A stretch of 36,451 nucleotides of DNA from Aeromonas media (GCF_000819985.1 NZ_CDBZ01000167.1:1-36451); one strand, 5' to 3'; positions 28,185 to 36,451 are shown, numbered from the stretch's first letter. Translations and numbers: made by a program. The notes: generated by a model not told the origin, from the sequence alone.

Positions 28185-30278
28185 TCAGAACACGTACTTG
28201 ACCCTTGCACTCAGGTTGCGGCCCGGCTCGGTCTGGTTGCTGGTGTCCGCGCTGGCGGCGAGGCCCGTGATGCTCTCGTAGCTGACGTACTCCTTGTCGA
28301 ACAGGTTGAAGACGCCGACGTTGAGCTGCAGATCCTGCATCGGCTTGAACTGGGCGTAGATATCCACCACGCCCCAGCCGGCGCTCTTGATGTTGTCGTT
28401 GCCTCTGGCGTCCTTGCCCACCTTGTCCATGTCGTCGGCAAAGCGCAGGGCGGTGTTGATGTTCCAGTTAGGCTGCTCCAGACGCACCCCAAGGCTGCCG
28501 TTGAACGGGCTCAGGCTGTTGATGTAGTTGCCGTCGCCGTCCTTGCCCTCGATGTAGGCCAGATTGCCCCAGACGTTGACCAGCTCGTTCAGCCAGTAGT
28601 CCGCCTTGACCTCGGCCCCCTTGGTGGTGGCCTTGTCCAGGTTCTGGTACTGATAGATGGCGGTGCGCCCTTCGGTGCCCACGGCGGTCAGCTCGATGAA
28701 GTCGTCGAACTGGTTGTAGAAGGTCGCCACCTCGTAGCTGAAGCTGCCGCGGCTGCCGCGCACCCCGAGATCGATGCCGTCGCTGCTTTCGGGCTTGAGG
28801 TTAGGGTTCGGCTCGATGCGATAACCGTAGGCCTGGTGGTTCAGGGTGGAGAAGGCGTTGTCATACATGGGCGCCTTGAAGCCGTGGCTGTACTGGGCGA
28901 ACAGATTGGCCGCCTCGTGCGCCTTGAACACCAACCCCAGCTTGGGGGAGAACTCCCCTTCGGAGATCTTCTGCATGTTCTCGCCGGTGTAGGCGGGATC
29001 CTCGTCCGGGGTCATCTTGTAGTAGTCGTAACGGGCGCCCGGAGTCAGCACCCAGCGCTCGCCAAACTTGATCTCGTCGAAGGCCCAGAGCGCGCTGCGC
29101 TCGCTGGTGGTGGACGGGAAGCTCAGCTCGTTGTAGCCGACGAAGTCACCGGGGACGGTCGGCCCCTTGAAGCGGGTACGCTCGTTGTCGGTGTGCTCAT
29201 ACTCGACACCCCAGGCCAGACGCTGGTTGACGAGCGCCTTGCTGAACTTCACCTGAGCCCCCAGGCTCTCCTGCTCGAAGCCGTTGTGATCCAGGGAGTT
29301 CTTGGTCACATAGGGATTGCCCGGGTTGACCGGATACTTGGAGGAGGCGTACTGATCCAGGGTCTGCTTGGTGCGGGTGTAGTAAATCTTGCTGTCCATC
29401 CGATCCGCCCAGGGGGCGTTCAGGGCCAGGCCGTGATCCAGCACCAGGGAGAGGTTGTCGGTGTCTTTATCGGTGATCGGCTGGTTGAAGACGGAGCCCG
29501 CCTTGGTCAGATCGATGGCATCCGGATCCTGCCCCTCGGTGAAGTAGTCGACCGTCAGCTTCAGGAACTGATCATCGGAGAGGTTCCACTTGCTCTTGAG
29601 CAGCACCGCCTGGCTGACGATGTCGAACTCGTCCTTGTCACTGTCGTAGTTCTGGGTCACCCCGCCGTCGCGCCAGGTGTAGCGCAACAGGTTCTCGAAC
29701 TCGCCGCTGCGCAGCGCCCCCGTGATGCCAGCCATCTTCTGGTGGCTGCTGGAGGCATAGCCCGTGGTCGCGTCCAGGTAGCTCTCCTTCCCCTTGAGGA
29801 AGTCGCCGGCATCCTTGGTGGTGATGGCGATGACGCCCCCCAGGGCATCGGAGCCGTAGGCCGCCGACGCCGGCCCCTTGGCCACTTCCACCTGCTTGAT
29901 CATGTCGGTGTCGAAGTAGGTCTGGCCCACACCGCCATTCTTGTAGGCATCGTTCTGACGCACCCCGTCCTGCACCACCTTGACCCGGTTCTCGCTCATG
30001 CCGCGAATGGTGAAGGTCTGGGCATCCCCCGCCCCGCCCTGCACGCTCACGCCCGGCTCATAACGGAACAGATCGGCGACATTGCTGACGACCTGCTCTT
30101 CGATCTGCTCGGAGGTGATGACGGCGATGGGGCCGGAGACGTCTTCCAGCTTCTGCTCCATGCGGGAGCCGCTGACGACCATGACTTCATCCGTTTTCTT
30201 GTCTGCGGCGAAGGCGGAGGATACCAGCCCAGCCGCCACGGCGAGGGCAATCAGAGAGGGGGGGTTGTTGTGCGCCAC
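28185..30278 (-). CDS. TonB-dependent heme receptor (HutA/HupA type)
   Basis: This 697-residue outer-membrane receptor has a signal peptide (to about AFA, residue 24) and a TonB-box-like DEVMVVSGSR. The plug domain (about 35-150; FTIRGMSENRVKVVQDGVRQ, VEVAKGPASAAYGSDALGGVI) is followed by a 22-strand barrel ending in Phe (RVKYVF). The heme-receptor signatures FKAP (about 465) and NPNL (about 490) are present, so heme or hemoglobin is the likely ligand. The frame begins at a TTG (30308), but GTG 30278 has AAGGA seven bases upstream and gives a proper signal peptide. A Fur-like box lies just before that ribosome site. Confidence 0.9.
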   Translation of the reverse strand: MAHNNPPSLIALAVAAGLVSSAFAADKKTDEVMVVSGSRMEQKLEDVSGPIAVITSEQIEEQVVSNVADLFRYEPGVSVQGGAGDAQTFTIRGMSENRVKVVQDGVRQNDAYKNGGVGQTYFDTDMIKQVEVAKGPASAAYGSDALGGVIAITTKDAGDFLKGKESYLDATTGYASSSHQKMAGITGALRSGEFENLLRYTWRDGGVTQNYDSDKDEFDIVSQAVLLKSKWNLSDDQFLKLTVDYFTEGQDPDAIDLTKAGSVFNQPITDKDTDNLSLVLDHGLALNAPWADRMDSKIYYTRTKQTLDQYASSKYPVNPGNPYVTKNSLDHNGFEQESLGAQVKFSKALVNQRLAWGVEYEHTDNERTRFKGPTVPGDFVGYNELSFPSTTSERSALWAFDEIKFGERWVLTPGARYDYYKMTPDEDPAYTGENMQKISEGEFSPKLGLVFKAHEAANLFAQYSHGFKAPMYDNAFSTLNHQAYGYRIEPNPNLKPESSDGIDLGVRGSRGSFSYEVATFYNQFDDFIELTAVGTEGRTAIYQYQNLDKATTKGAEVKADYWLNELVNVWGNLAYIEGKDGDGNYINSLSPFNGSLGVRLEQPNWNINTALRFADDMDKVGKDARGNDNIKSAGWGVVDIYAQFKPMQDLQLNVGVFNLFDKEYVSYESITGLAASADTSNQTEPGRNLSARVKYVF

Positions 30279-30290
30279 TGCAAAGTCCTT

Positions 30291-30308
30291 ATTGAGAATT
30301 ATTATCAA
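30291..30308 (-). promoter_or_regulatory. Fur box of the heme receptor gene
   Basis: On the minus strand TTGATAATAATTCTCAAT closely fits the 7-1-7 Fur consensus (TGATAAT-N-ATTATCA). It sits 13 bases before the GTG start, within the 5' leader or promoter, and predicts iron repression. Confidence 0.8.
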
Positions 30309-30351
30309 CCGAACGGCATCTTACCCAGACAGCCACAAAGATCAATAATAA

Positions 30352-30366
30352 AGTGAATCATTCTCA
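30352..30366 (-). promoter_or_regulatory. Second Fur-like site between the receptor gene and chaN
   Basis: TGAGAAT-G-ATTCACT on the minus strand matches one Fur half-site well and the other partly. It is placed in the 201-base divergent gap so that it could control the receptor, chaN, or both. Confidence 0.5.
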
Positions 30367-30479
30367 TTTCCTTTTATTTCTAACCGGTTTTACACTAGCG
30401 CCTCTTTTTTCCTGCTCGCCATGCTGCCATCGTATGGTGCTGTACCTTTGCCAATCTCTGCCTTTGTGAGTGAGATGCC

Positions 30480-31454
30480 ATGACTCGACGACTCCCCCTG
30501 CTCGCCCTGCCCCTGCTGCTGGCCGCCTGTGCCACCCCGCCGCAGAGCCAGCCTCCCCAGACCCTCTATCACTACCAGCTTGGCGAGGGGACGGACGACA
30601 GGCCCCTCAGCCTCGCCCAGGCGGTGGACAGGGTGAAGGATGCGGACATAGTGCTGGTGGGCGAGCTGCACAGCCATCCGGCCGTGCACCTGCTGCAGGC
30701 CAACCTGCTGGCGGAGCTGGCCGAGCAATCCCGCCAGGATGGGCGAGGCCTGGTGCTCTCCATGGAGCAGTTCAGCCGCGCCGATCAGTCCACCCTGGAC
30801 GCTTATCTGGCCGGGCGCATCGGTGAAGCGGCGCTGATCCGCGATGGCAACGCCTGGCCCAACTACCCGAGCGACTACCGCCCCCTGGTGGAATTTGCCA
30901 AGGCGCAGCAGCTGACGGTGATCGCCGCCAACGCCCCCAAGCCGCTGGTGAGCTGTGTCGGCCAGGAAGGGCCCGAGTGGCTCGACAAGCTGCCGGCCAG
31001 CCGCCGCAGCCAGCTCGCCCGCGAGCTCACCCTGGGGGATGACCCCTATCGCCAGAAGTTCATGGCCTCCCTGCACCATGGGGATGCGGACGGCAATGCC
31101 CGCCGCTTCGCCGCCCAGACCAGCTGGGACGACACCATGGCCGAGAGCATGGTCGATTATCTCAAGCAGCATCCCGGCCGGCGCATCATGCACATCGCTG
31201 GCAACTTCCACGTGGAGGGGGGACTGGGTATCGCGAGCCGCATCGCCAGCCGCAATCCGGCGCTGAGAGTCGCCCTGGTAGTGCCTGAGACTGGATCCCT
31301 GGATGGCAAGGCCGCCCCCGGACGGAGTGCCGACGTGCGGGTGCACATAGCCCCCCTGCCGGAACGCTGGCTAAATGCAGCGGAAATGAAGCAAGATATG
31401 GGCGCGCTGCATCAATCCCGCAGCCGTGACTGCAGCCAGTGGCTGCAACCCTAA
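30480..31454 (+). CDS. chaN: ChaN family iron-regulated lipoprotein
   Basis: This 324-residue lipoprotein has lipobox LAAC (Cys17). The ChaN/heme-binding signature is present: VLVGELHSHPAVHLLQ (about 57-72), LSMEQF, and later MHIAGNFHVEGGLG with the second conserved His, and the helix pair in between. ChaN of Campylobacter binds two stacked hemes at the outer membrane and is thought to help iron uptake. It is divergent from the TonB heme receptor gene across Fur-like sites, in line with an iron role. The isochorismatase gene follows after 25 bases. Confidence 0.87.
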   Translation: MTRRLPLLALPLLLAACATPPQSQPPQTLYHYQLGEGTDDRPLSLAQAVDRVKDADIVLVGELHSHPAVHLLQANLLAELAEQSRQDGRGLVLSMEQFSRADQSTLDAYLAGRIGEAALIRDGNAWPNYPSDYRPLVEFAKAQQLTVIAANAPKPLVSCVGQEGPEWLDKLPASRRSQLARELTLGDDPYRQKFMASLHHGDADGNARRFAAQTSWDDTMAESMVDYLKQHPGRRIMHIAGNFHVEGGLGIASRIASRNPALRVALVVPETGSLDGKAAPGRSADVRVHIAPLPERWLNAAEMKQDMGALHQSRSRDCSQWLQP

Positions 31455-31479
31455 TCTTCCAGGATACGGCGGGTAAAAT

Positions 31480-32034
31480 ATGGACGTGTTACTGATCATC
31501 GATGTGCAGCAAGGGGTCATGAAAGCGACCCATCACCAACAGCCACAGGTAGTGGCCAACATCAACCGGGCCGCGGTCCACGTCAGACAGCAACATGGCC
31601 GGGTCATCTACGTCCAGCATGACGACTTGCCAGGGGGCGAGCTGGAGCCCGGTACCCCGGGCTGGCAACTGCACCCGGCCCTGCAACCCGCCAAGGGGGA
31701 TAGCCGGGTACGCAAGACGGCGTGCGACAGCTTCCTCGAGACCGAGCTGGCCTTCCTGTTGGCCGAGCAGTCCGTCGACCGGCTGATCCTCTGTGGCAGC
31801 AACACCGATTTTTGCGTCGATACCACGGTACGCAGCGCCGCGGCCCATGGCTTTGAGGTACTGGTGTTGCAGGATGGTCACACCACAGCGGATCGTCCCC
31901 ACCTGAGCGCCGAGCAGATCATCGAGCACCACAACTGGATGTGGCGGCATCTGGACCTGCCCGAGGGCAGACGCATAACCCTGCTCACCACGGATCAGCT
32001 GCTCGAGGCGGCTCAACCCGCGCTGGCGTGCTAA
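31480..32034 (+). CDS. Isochorismatase-like cysteine hydrolase
   Basis: This 184-residue cytosolic protein has the cysteine hydrolase (isochorismatase-like) fold. The catalytic triad reads Asp8 (LLIIDVQQG), Lys79 (RVRKTACDSF) and Cys112 in LCGSNTDFCVDTTVR, with the expected cis-peptide region before the Cys. Family members hydrolyse amides such as nicotinamide or N-carbamoyl compounds, or isochorismate. The single-domain form here lacks the aryl-carrier domain of EntB, so a siderophore role is not supported. It probably forms an operon with chaN. Confidence 0.85.
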   Translation: MDVLLIIDVQQGVMKATHHQQPQVVANINRAAVHVRQQHGRVIYVQHDDLPGGELEPGTPGWQLHPALQPAKGDSRVRKTACDSFLETELAFLLAEQSVDRLILCGSNTDFCVDTTVRSAAAHGFEVLVLQDGHTTADRPHLSAEQIIEHHNWMWRHLDLPEGRRITLLTTDQLLEAAQPALAC

Positions 32035-32073
32035 TCTGCCCGCCTTGAAGTGATCACCTGATTGGAGTCTTGC

Positions 32074-32478
32074 GTGCGTCTATTCTCTGCCGTTGCCCTT
32101 GTGCTGTTGTTACCGGCGATCACGGCCTGCTCCGGAATGCCGGGCACCACGCCCGACGGCCCGGCCCCCCTGTTTCATACCAACATCAACGAAGAGGGGA
32201 GCAAGCGCTTCACCTTCGAAGCCGCTCCCCTCGACGTCCTGCCTAGTCGGTTGCAGGAGGATGACAGCCGGCTGAGCCGCAACAGCAAGAGCCTGCTGGA
32301 GCGCCGCGAGGCCCTGCAGGATGAGCAACTGACCGAGACGCTGGCGGCGCGCAACTATTGTCGCACCGGCTACATAGTCCTCAGCCAGACCTCCTGGAAG
32401 ATCCGGGGGGAGTGCAACGAGACCGCCACCCAGGCCGATCGCGACGCCTTCCCCAACAAGGCCTCCTGGCAGGAGTGA
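32074..32478 (+). CDS. Small lipoprotein, function unknown
   Basis: This 134-residue protein with GTG start (GGAG six bases upstream) has a signal ending ITAC (Cys19). The mature part has a low-complexity linker, a charged helix (residues about 60-95: LQEDDSRLSRNSKSLLERREALQDE) and a C-terminal domain with two Cys (about 95 and 115) in YCRTGYIVLSQTSWKIRGEC, likely disulfide-bonded. The family is not recognised. The frame opens 12 bases earlier at a TTG, which is less likely. It ends at a clear terminator and follows the isochorismatase-like gene by 39 bases. Confidence 0.7.
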   Translation: MRLFSAVALVLLLPAITACSGMPGTTPDGPAPLFHTNINEEGSKRFTFEAAPLDVLPSRLQEDDSRLSRNSKSLLERREALQDEQLTETLAARNYCRTGYIVLSQTSWKIRGECNETATQADRDAFPNKASWQE

Positions 32479-32500
32479 TCCCGATTGGGGGACAGGTAAC

Positions 32501-32529
32501 AAAACGGGCAGCCCAGGCTGCCCGTTTTT
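32501..32529. terminator. Bidirectional terminator between the lipoprotein gene and hutZ
   Basis: An inverted repeat AAAACGGGCAGC / GCTGCCCGTTTTT is flanked by As and Ts; it can stop the converging lipoprotein and hutXZ transcripts. Confidence 0.9.
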
Positions 32530-32548
32530 CATCTCATGACCCCGCACC

Positions 32549-33106
32549 TCAGACGGGTGCGTCCGTCTCGCTGGTCAACTCGGCGCCGTTGTCGACGCGC
32601 TTGTGCCCTTCCACCAGATGGACGAAGTCCACCAGCTCGTCACCGGAAACCCGGAACGCCTGGCCGAAGCCCTTGACGAACAGACCCTGCTCGGGCTTGA
32701 GACGAAACAGCACGAAGTCCTTGAGGTTGGAGAGCCCTTTGACGATGTCGCCGAAACGCCCCTCCAGCGCCGCTATCGCCTTGCCCCAGCGCTCGTCATC
32801 CCGCGCCACTACCTCGGCCACGGCGTCAAAGGTGAGTCGCTTGCGGGCGAACAGTTCGCGGGCGCCGGTCTCGTCCTCGATCAGCATCAGGGAGACCTTG
32901 GGCACCTGTTGCAGGTTGCGGGCATGGCGGGCTATCTCGGAGATCAGCACATAGTAGCCATCTTCCTGCAGCACGAAGGGGGCGTAGCTGGCATTGGGGT
33001 TGCCTTCGCCATCCACGGTCGCGAGCTGCAGGGTACGGCAACCGTCACGAAATTCGCGGATCTCCGGTTGCAGACGGTTCTGCAGACGCTCCTGACGTTC
33101 ACTCAT
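32549..33106 (-). CDS. hutZ: Heme-degrading protein HutZ
   Basis: This 185-residue protein has the split-barrel flavin-reductase-like fold of HutZ/HugZ: EFRDGCRTLQLATVDGEGNPNASYAPF, LISEIARHARNL and ARKRLTFDAVAEV. The heme-ligand His corresponds to His168 in VEGHKR, and the acidic partner to Asp130 in NLKDF, by analogy with Vibrio HutZ. HutZ degrades heme in the cytosol to release iron. Its start overlaps the hutX stop by four bases (ATGA), showing translational coupling. hutW, present with hutX/hutZ in Vibrio, is not in this window. Confidence 0.95.
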   Translation of the reverse strand: MSERQERLQNRLQPEIREFRDGCRTLQLATVDGEGNPNASYAPFVLQEDGYYVLISEIARHARNLQQVPKVSLMLIEDETGARELFARKRLTFDAVAEVVARDDERWGKAIAALEGRFGDIVKGLSNLKDFVLFRLKPEQGLFVKGFGQAFRVSGDELVDFVHLVEGHKRVDNGAELTSETDAPV

Positions 33107-33615
33107 GCTTTCACTTCCTCTTGATACTGGTGGCGCAGGGCCTTGAAACGCTCCACCTGGTCAGGCAGCAGCTGACGCTGCTCGTCACGGCCCAGGTAGA
33201 TCTTGAAAATGCAGCGACCGCTGTGGCCGAAGAACTGGAAGGAGTGCCCCTCCTTGCCCATGAACAGCTTGCTGACCAGGGCAATGCCGACCACGTTGTC
33301 GAGCTTGAGGTGGCCGTGCATCTCGCCGTCCCGACCCATCAGGTTGTAGTAGCCACGGGCAGTCTTGCCCTTGGGGAAGGGGGCCTTCACCTCGAAGATG
33401 GAGCCGTCAGACTCCACAATGGTGGTCACCTGACCCCAACTGGCCAGATCCGCCAGCAGGGCTTCGGCCTGATCGCTCGGCACCAGCGTCATCAGCTCGG
33501 CGGGCAGGTGGCGCACCACCTCCCACTCGCTGACGGCCAGCTCGGTGGCGATGCTGGAAGGATGGGCGCTGGGATCTTGTTCCAGCAGCGCATGAATGCG
33601 TTGTGCAATGCTCAT
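33103..33615 (-). CDS. hutX: Cytosolic heme carrier HutX
   Basis: This 170-residue protein opens with a winged-helix-like N-terminus (about 1-60, IATELAVSEWEVVRHLP), followed by the HutX/HuvX beta domain with YYNLMGRDGEMHGHLKLDNV and FMGKEGHSFQFFGHSGRCIFKIYLGRD. HutX binds heme in the cytosol and hands it to HutZ. GGGAG five bases before the ATG supports the start. It leads the hutXZ operon, divergent from hutBCD across a Fur box. Confidence 0.94.
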   Translation of the reverse strand: MSIAQRIHALLEQDPSAHPSSIATELAVSEWEVVRHLPAELMTLVPSDQAEALLADLASWGQVTTIVESDGSIFEVKAPFPKGKTARGYYNLMGRDGEMHGHLKLDNVVGIALVSKLFMGKEGHSFQFFGHSGRCIFKIYLGRDEQRQLLPDQVERFKALRHQYQEEVKA

Positions 33616-33693
33616 CGGTTCTCCCTGGATGATCTGGCGATGGTACTCGGTCTCGCGGCGGATACTGTAATAAAGCGGCCCCCTTAACGCAAT

Positions 33694-33714
33694 TGATAAT
33701 CGCTTTCATTATCA
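33694..33714. promoter_or_regulatory. Fur box between hutX and hutB
   Basis: A perfect inverted repeat TGATAAT-N7-ATTATCA lies in the 168-base divergent gap, 79 bases from the hutX start and 69 bases from the hutB start. It fits a Fur operator controlling both operons in response to iron. The spacing between half-sites is N7 rather than N1, consistent with overlapping Fur hexamers. Confidence 0.8.
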
Positions 33715-33783
33715 GTGCATTTTTTTCACGAGCTTGATATTCTCGGCGGCAATCCCACTCTCATACACCCTTCGGAGGTTCGC

Positions 33784-34623
33784 ATGGGCCGTCGTTTTGC
33801 CCTCGCACTCAGCCTGCTCGGCTGTTCAGCCCTTTCCCTGCCTGCTGCCGCGCAGGAACGTATCGTCAGCATAGGCCCGGCCACCACAGAGCTCATTATG
33901 GCCCTGGGGGGCGAGCAGAGCCTGGTCGCCACCGACGTCAGCAGCCCTGAACCCAAGGGGCTGCCGAGAGTCGGCTACCACCGCGCCCTGGCTGCCGAAG
34001 GGATACTGAGCCTGGCCCCGACCCGACTGGTCGGCAGCGACGAGATGGGGCCGCCACCGGCCCTGGAACAGCTGCGCCGGGCCGGCGTCGAGGTGACAGT
34101 GCTGCCGACGGCACCCACCCTGGCCAACCTCAACGAGCGGATCGACGCCCTGGCCGGCTTGCTGGGCAATCAGGCCGCCAGCACCAGGCTGAAGGCCGAG
34201 ATCGCCGTCCAGAGCGACAAACTGGCGGCCCAGGCGAAACAGAACAAGCCCCTCAGGGTCGCCTTCCTGCTGCTGCACAAGGGCCAACCCACCAGCATAG
34301 CCGGCGGCAATACCACCGCCAGCGCCCTGGTGACCCTGGCCGGCGGCGTCAACCCGGTCGCCCGCTTGCACGACTACAAGCCAGTCTCCACCGAATCCCT
34401 GATCGAACTGCAACCGGATCTGGTGCTGGTGAGCGGTCGTGACTGGCAGCAATACCAGAGCGTCGACAGCGTGTTGGCACAGGTGCCGGCCCTGGCCGCC
34501 ACACCGGCAGGCAAGAACAGGGCTATCCACGCCATCGACGGTCACGCCCTGCAAGGGGGGCTCAGCCTGAGATCCTTGCAGCAGGCCAATCAGATAGCCC
34601 AGTGGATCAAGCAGGGTTCATGA
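33784..34623 (+). CDS. hutB: Periplasmic heme-binding protein HutB
   Basis: This 279-residue protein has a Sec signal (cleavage near AAAQ, about residue 22). The class III substrate-binding fold shows ERIVSIGPATTELIMALG, VGYHRALAAEGILSLAPT (with a candidate heme-ligand Tyr) and LIELQPDLVLVSG. HmuT/HutB delivers heme to the inner-membrane permease. The frame opens at 33715, but ATG 33784 has GGAGG seven bases upstream and starts the signal peptide. Its stop overlaps the hutC start. Confidence 0.93.
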   Translation: MGRRFALALSLLGCSALSLPAAAQERIVSIGPATTELIMALGGEQSLVATDVSSPEPKGLPRVGYHRALAAEGILSLAPTRLVGSDEMGPPPALEQLRRAGVEVTVLPTAPTLANLNERIDALAGLLGNQAASTRLKAEIAVQSDKLAAQAKQNKPLRVAFLLLHKGQPTSIAGGNTTASALVTLAGGVNPVARLHDYKPVSTESLIELQPDLVLVSGRDWQQYQSVDSVLAQVPALAATPAGKNRAIHAIDGHALQGGLSLRSLQQANQIAQWIKQGS

Positions 34624-35651
34624 TGCGTCTGCCGCTGCCCTGGCTGCTCGCACTCACCGGCTGCACGCTCGCCCTGCTGCTGGTCGGCTCCCTTGCCACC
34701 GGCCCCATGTCGCTATCCTTCGCCGAGAGTCTGCAGGCCCTGTTCGCCGGCAAAGAGAGCGGGATAGAGGCACACAAGCTGTTGATAGTGCAGGAGATCC
34801 GCCTGCCACGCACCCTGCTGTGCATCGCCGTGGGGGGCATTCTCGGCCTCTGCGGCGCCGTGATGCAGGGGCTATTTCGCAACCCCCTGGCCGACCCCGG
34901 CATCATAGGGGTCTCCGGCGGTGCGGCGCTGGGCGCCGCCCTGGCCATCGTGCTGCTGGCCCCCCTCGGCCAGCAGTTGCAGAGCCTGCTCGGCCTCGGT
35001 CTGCTGCCCCTGCTCGCCTTCCTCGGCGGGGCGCTCACCACCACCCTTGTCTACTTGCTGGGCACCCGTGAGGGGGGCACCTCGGTCACCGTCATGCTGC
35101 TGGCGGGCGTTGCCATCACGACGCTCTCAGGGGCCGTGATCGGGCTACTCACCTACCTTGCTGACGATCAGATGCTGCGCAACCTGAGCCTGTGGCAGAT
35201 GGGCTCCCTGGCCGCCGGCAAGCCGGTGGACGTGGGGCTGGCGCTGCTGACCCTGGTCGCCCTGCTGTGGCTCTTCATGCGCGATGCCAACCCCCTCAAC
35301 GCCCTACTGCTGGGCGAAGGTGAGGCCCGTCATCTGGGGGTCAATGTGCAATGCCTCAAGCGGCGTCTCATCCTGCTTACTGCCGCCGGGGTCGGCGTGG
35401 CGGTGGCGGTGGCCGGCATGATCGGCTTCGTCGGCCTGGTGGTGCCCCACCTGGTGAGGCTGCTGGCCGGACCTAATCATGTCAGGCTGCTGCCGCTCAG
35501 TGCCCTGCTCGGCGCCGCCCTGCTGCTCGGGGCCGACATGCTGGCCCGCACCCTGCTGGCACCGGCCGAGATGCCGGTGGGCATCATCACCGCCCTGCTG
35601 GGTGCCCCCTTCTTCATCTGGCTCTTGATCAAGAGTCGCCGGACGCTGTAA
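34620..35651 (+). CDS. hutC: Heme ABC transporter permease HutC
   Basis: This 343-residue FecCD-type permease has about ten membrane helices, with GLCGAVMQGLFRNPLADPGIIGVSGGAALGA and GFVGLVVPHLVRLLAGP (the ATPase-coupling region). It moves heme across the inner membrane. Its ATG overlaps the hutB stop (ATGA); a second ATG three bases later is an equal candidate, and an in-frame GTG at 34602 is less likely. It is translationally coupled to hutB, with hutD following after 15 bases. Confidence 0.94.
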   Translation: MMRLPLPWLLALTGCTLALLLVGSLATGPMSLSFAESLQALFAGKESGIEAHKLLIVQEIRLPRTLLCIAVGGILGLCGAVMQGLFRNPLADPGIIGVSGGAALGAALAIVLLAPLGQQLQSLLGLGLLPLLAFLGGALTTTLVYLLGTREGGTSVTVMLLAGVAITTLSGAVIGLLTYLADDQMLRNLSLWQMGSLAAGKPVDVGLALLTLVALLWLFMRDANPLNALLLGEGEARHLGVNVQCLKRRLILLTAAGVGVAVAVAGMIGFVGLVVPHLVRLLAGPNHVRLLPLSALLGAALLLGADMLARTLLAPAEMPVGIITALLGAPFFIWLLIKSRRTL

Positions 35652-35666
35652 CAGGAGAACGCCACC

Positions 35667-36451
35667 TTGCCCGGATCCCCCCTGCTCGCTTGCCGCGGGC
35701 TCAACCTCACCCGGGGCAATCGCCTCATCCTGGACAACCTGGATCTCGACCTGCATGGGGGCAGCCTGACTGCCCTGCTCGGCCCGAACGGGGCGGGCAA
35801 GAGCTCGCTGCTCAAGTGCCTGACCGGCGAGCTGGCCTATGAAGGCAGCATTTCCCTGTTCGGCCGCGAGCGGCAGGGCTGGGCCGGCGACGCCCTGGCC
35901 CACAGGGTCGGGGTGCTGCCCCAGAGCTCGTCCTTGAGCTTCCCCTTCCTGTGCGAGGAGGTGGTGGCCATGGGGCGGCTGCCCCACAGCGAGCCCGCCA
36001 GCCGCCGCGACCAGATAGTGCGGGCCGCCATGACCCATGCCGGGGTCGAGCACCTGGCGGGTCGCCTCTACCCCGGCCTCTCCGGCGGGGAGCGCCAGCG
36101 GGTGCAGTTCGCCCGGGTACTGGCCCAGATCTGGCAGGAGCCGTCGCCGGGACGGCTGCCCGATCCCGAGCAGCCGCGGCTGCTGCTGCTCGACGAGCCC
36201 ACCTCGGCCCTCGATCTCAAGTACCAGCACCAGCTGCTCACCATGGCCCGCGCCCTGGCCACCCGCAATACCGCCGTGCTGGTGGTGCTGCACGACCTCA
36301 ACCTGGCGGCGCGCTACGCCGATCGGCTGGTGATGCTGGAGCAAGGGCGCCTGATGGCGGACGGCTCCCCGAGCGAGGTGCTCACGCCGGCGCTCATCGC
36401 CCGTCTCTACGATTATCCCGCCCAGGTCATCCACCACCCCGAGACGGGGCA
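35667..36451 (+). CDS. hutD: Heme ABC transporter ATPase HutD, truncated by window end
   Basis: The first 261 codons of an HmuV/HutD-type ATPase are visible; the frame is still open at the window edge. The start is TTG 35667, nine bases after AGGAG; no ATG is available upstream. Walker A GPNGAGKSS (39-47), Q-loop VLPQSS (83-88), signature LSGGERQR (138-145), Walker B LLLLDEP (172-178) and the switch His in VVLHDLNL are present. It powers heme import through HutC. Typical members have about 255-270 residues, so only a few codons are likely missing. Confidence 0.92.
   Translation, partial: MPGSPLLACRGLNLTRGNRLILDNLDLDLHGGSLTALLGPNGAGKSSLLKCLTGELAYEGSISLFGRERQGWAGDALAHRVGVLPQSSSLSFPFLCEEVVAMGRLPHSEPASRRDQIVRAAMTHAGVEHLAGRLYPGLSGGERQRVQFARVLAQIWQEPSPGRLPDPEQPRLLLLDEPTSALDLKYQHQLLTMARALATRNTAVLVVLHDLNLAARYADRLVMLEQGRLMADGSPSEVLTPALIARLYDYPAQVIHHPETG

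Noticed and set aside
28185..30308. TTG start at 30308 for the heme receptor
   Set aside because: It has no ribosome site and adds residues ahead of the signal peptide; GTG 30278 has AAGGA at good spacing.
28065..30356. Long plus-strand open frame (763 codons) across the heme receptor gene
   Set aside because: Antisense shadow; the minus strand encodes a full TonB-dependent receptor with all motifs.

Overview
The window is a GC-rich gammaproteobacterial chromosome segment, most likely from Aeromonas. The evidence is a CRP almost identical to that of enterobacteria, an 865-residue GH18 chitinase of the Aeromonas ChiA type, a LuxO-like regulator, a CrbS-type sensor kinase and a Vibrio/Aeromonas-style hut heme locus. 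The genes are densely packed, and many are separated by clear intrinsic terminators. No tRNA, rRNA, insertion sequence, prophage or CRISPR array was seen.

Layout. Positions 1-2.1 kb hold a DUF2956 protein, a small membrane protein and a helical-repeat (TPR-like) protein. From 2.1 to 7.1 kb come luxO, fkpA, a beta-propeller lipoprotein, slyX, slyD and yheV; the fkpA/slyX/slyD/yheV neighbourhood is also found in E. coli. From 7.1 to 8.9 kb there is a degenerate AraC-like regulator and cheV. From 8.9 to 14.9 kb the E. coli order yheT-yheU-prkB-yhfA-crp is preserved, but it is interrupted by a broken diguanylate cyclase gene and by two small lipoprotein genes, one of them MliC-like. rlmA follows. 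From 15.8 to 22.8 kb, on the minus strand, lies a secreted hydrolase block: the chitinase, an unnamed zinc metalloprotease and a StcE/TagA-type M66 metalloprotease. From 23.2 to 27.9 kb are an SLC5-fused hybrid sensor kinase (CrbS/CbrA type) and an HcaT-like transporter. From 28.2 kb to the end is an iron/heme block: TonB-dependent heme receptor, chaN, an isochorismatase-like hydrolase, a small lipoprotein, hutZ, hutX and hutBCD (hutD runs off the window), with Fur-box-like sites at two places.

Most notable observations. (1) A near-canonical cyclic-di-GMP-I (GEMM) riboswitch lies in the chitinase leader, followed by a terminator-like hairpin, which ties chitin degradation to c-di-GMP. (2) The 3' end of luxO occurs three times at 78-80-nt spacing just past its own stop codon. 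The first extra copy still encodes the same last 14 residues plus a stop, with only synonymous differences. (3) The 3' end of yheV is likewise repeated once, 77 nt downstream, again with a conserved reading frame and stop. Two unrelated genes 3 kb apart showing the same kind of gene-tail remnant suggests a shared recombination process. (4) The GGDEF gene in the yheT-yheU gap carries three separate frameshifts.

How the genes work together: CRP, LuxO, CheV and the CrbS-like kinase are global or behavioural regulators; the chitinase and proteases are secreted degradative enzymes; the hut genes bring heme iron through the outer membrane (receptor), periplasm (HutB), inner membrane (HutCD) and cytosol (HutX/HutZ). 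Family assignments come from recognising protein motifs by eye; no database search was run.
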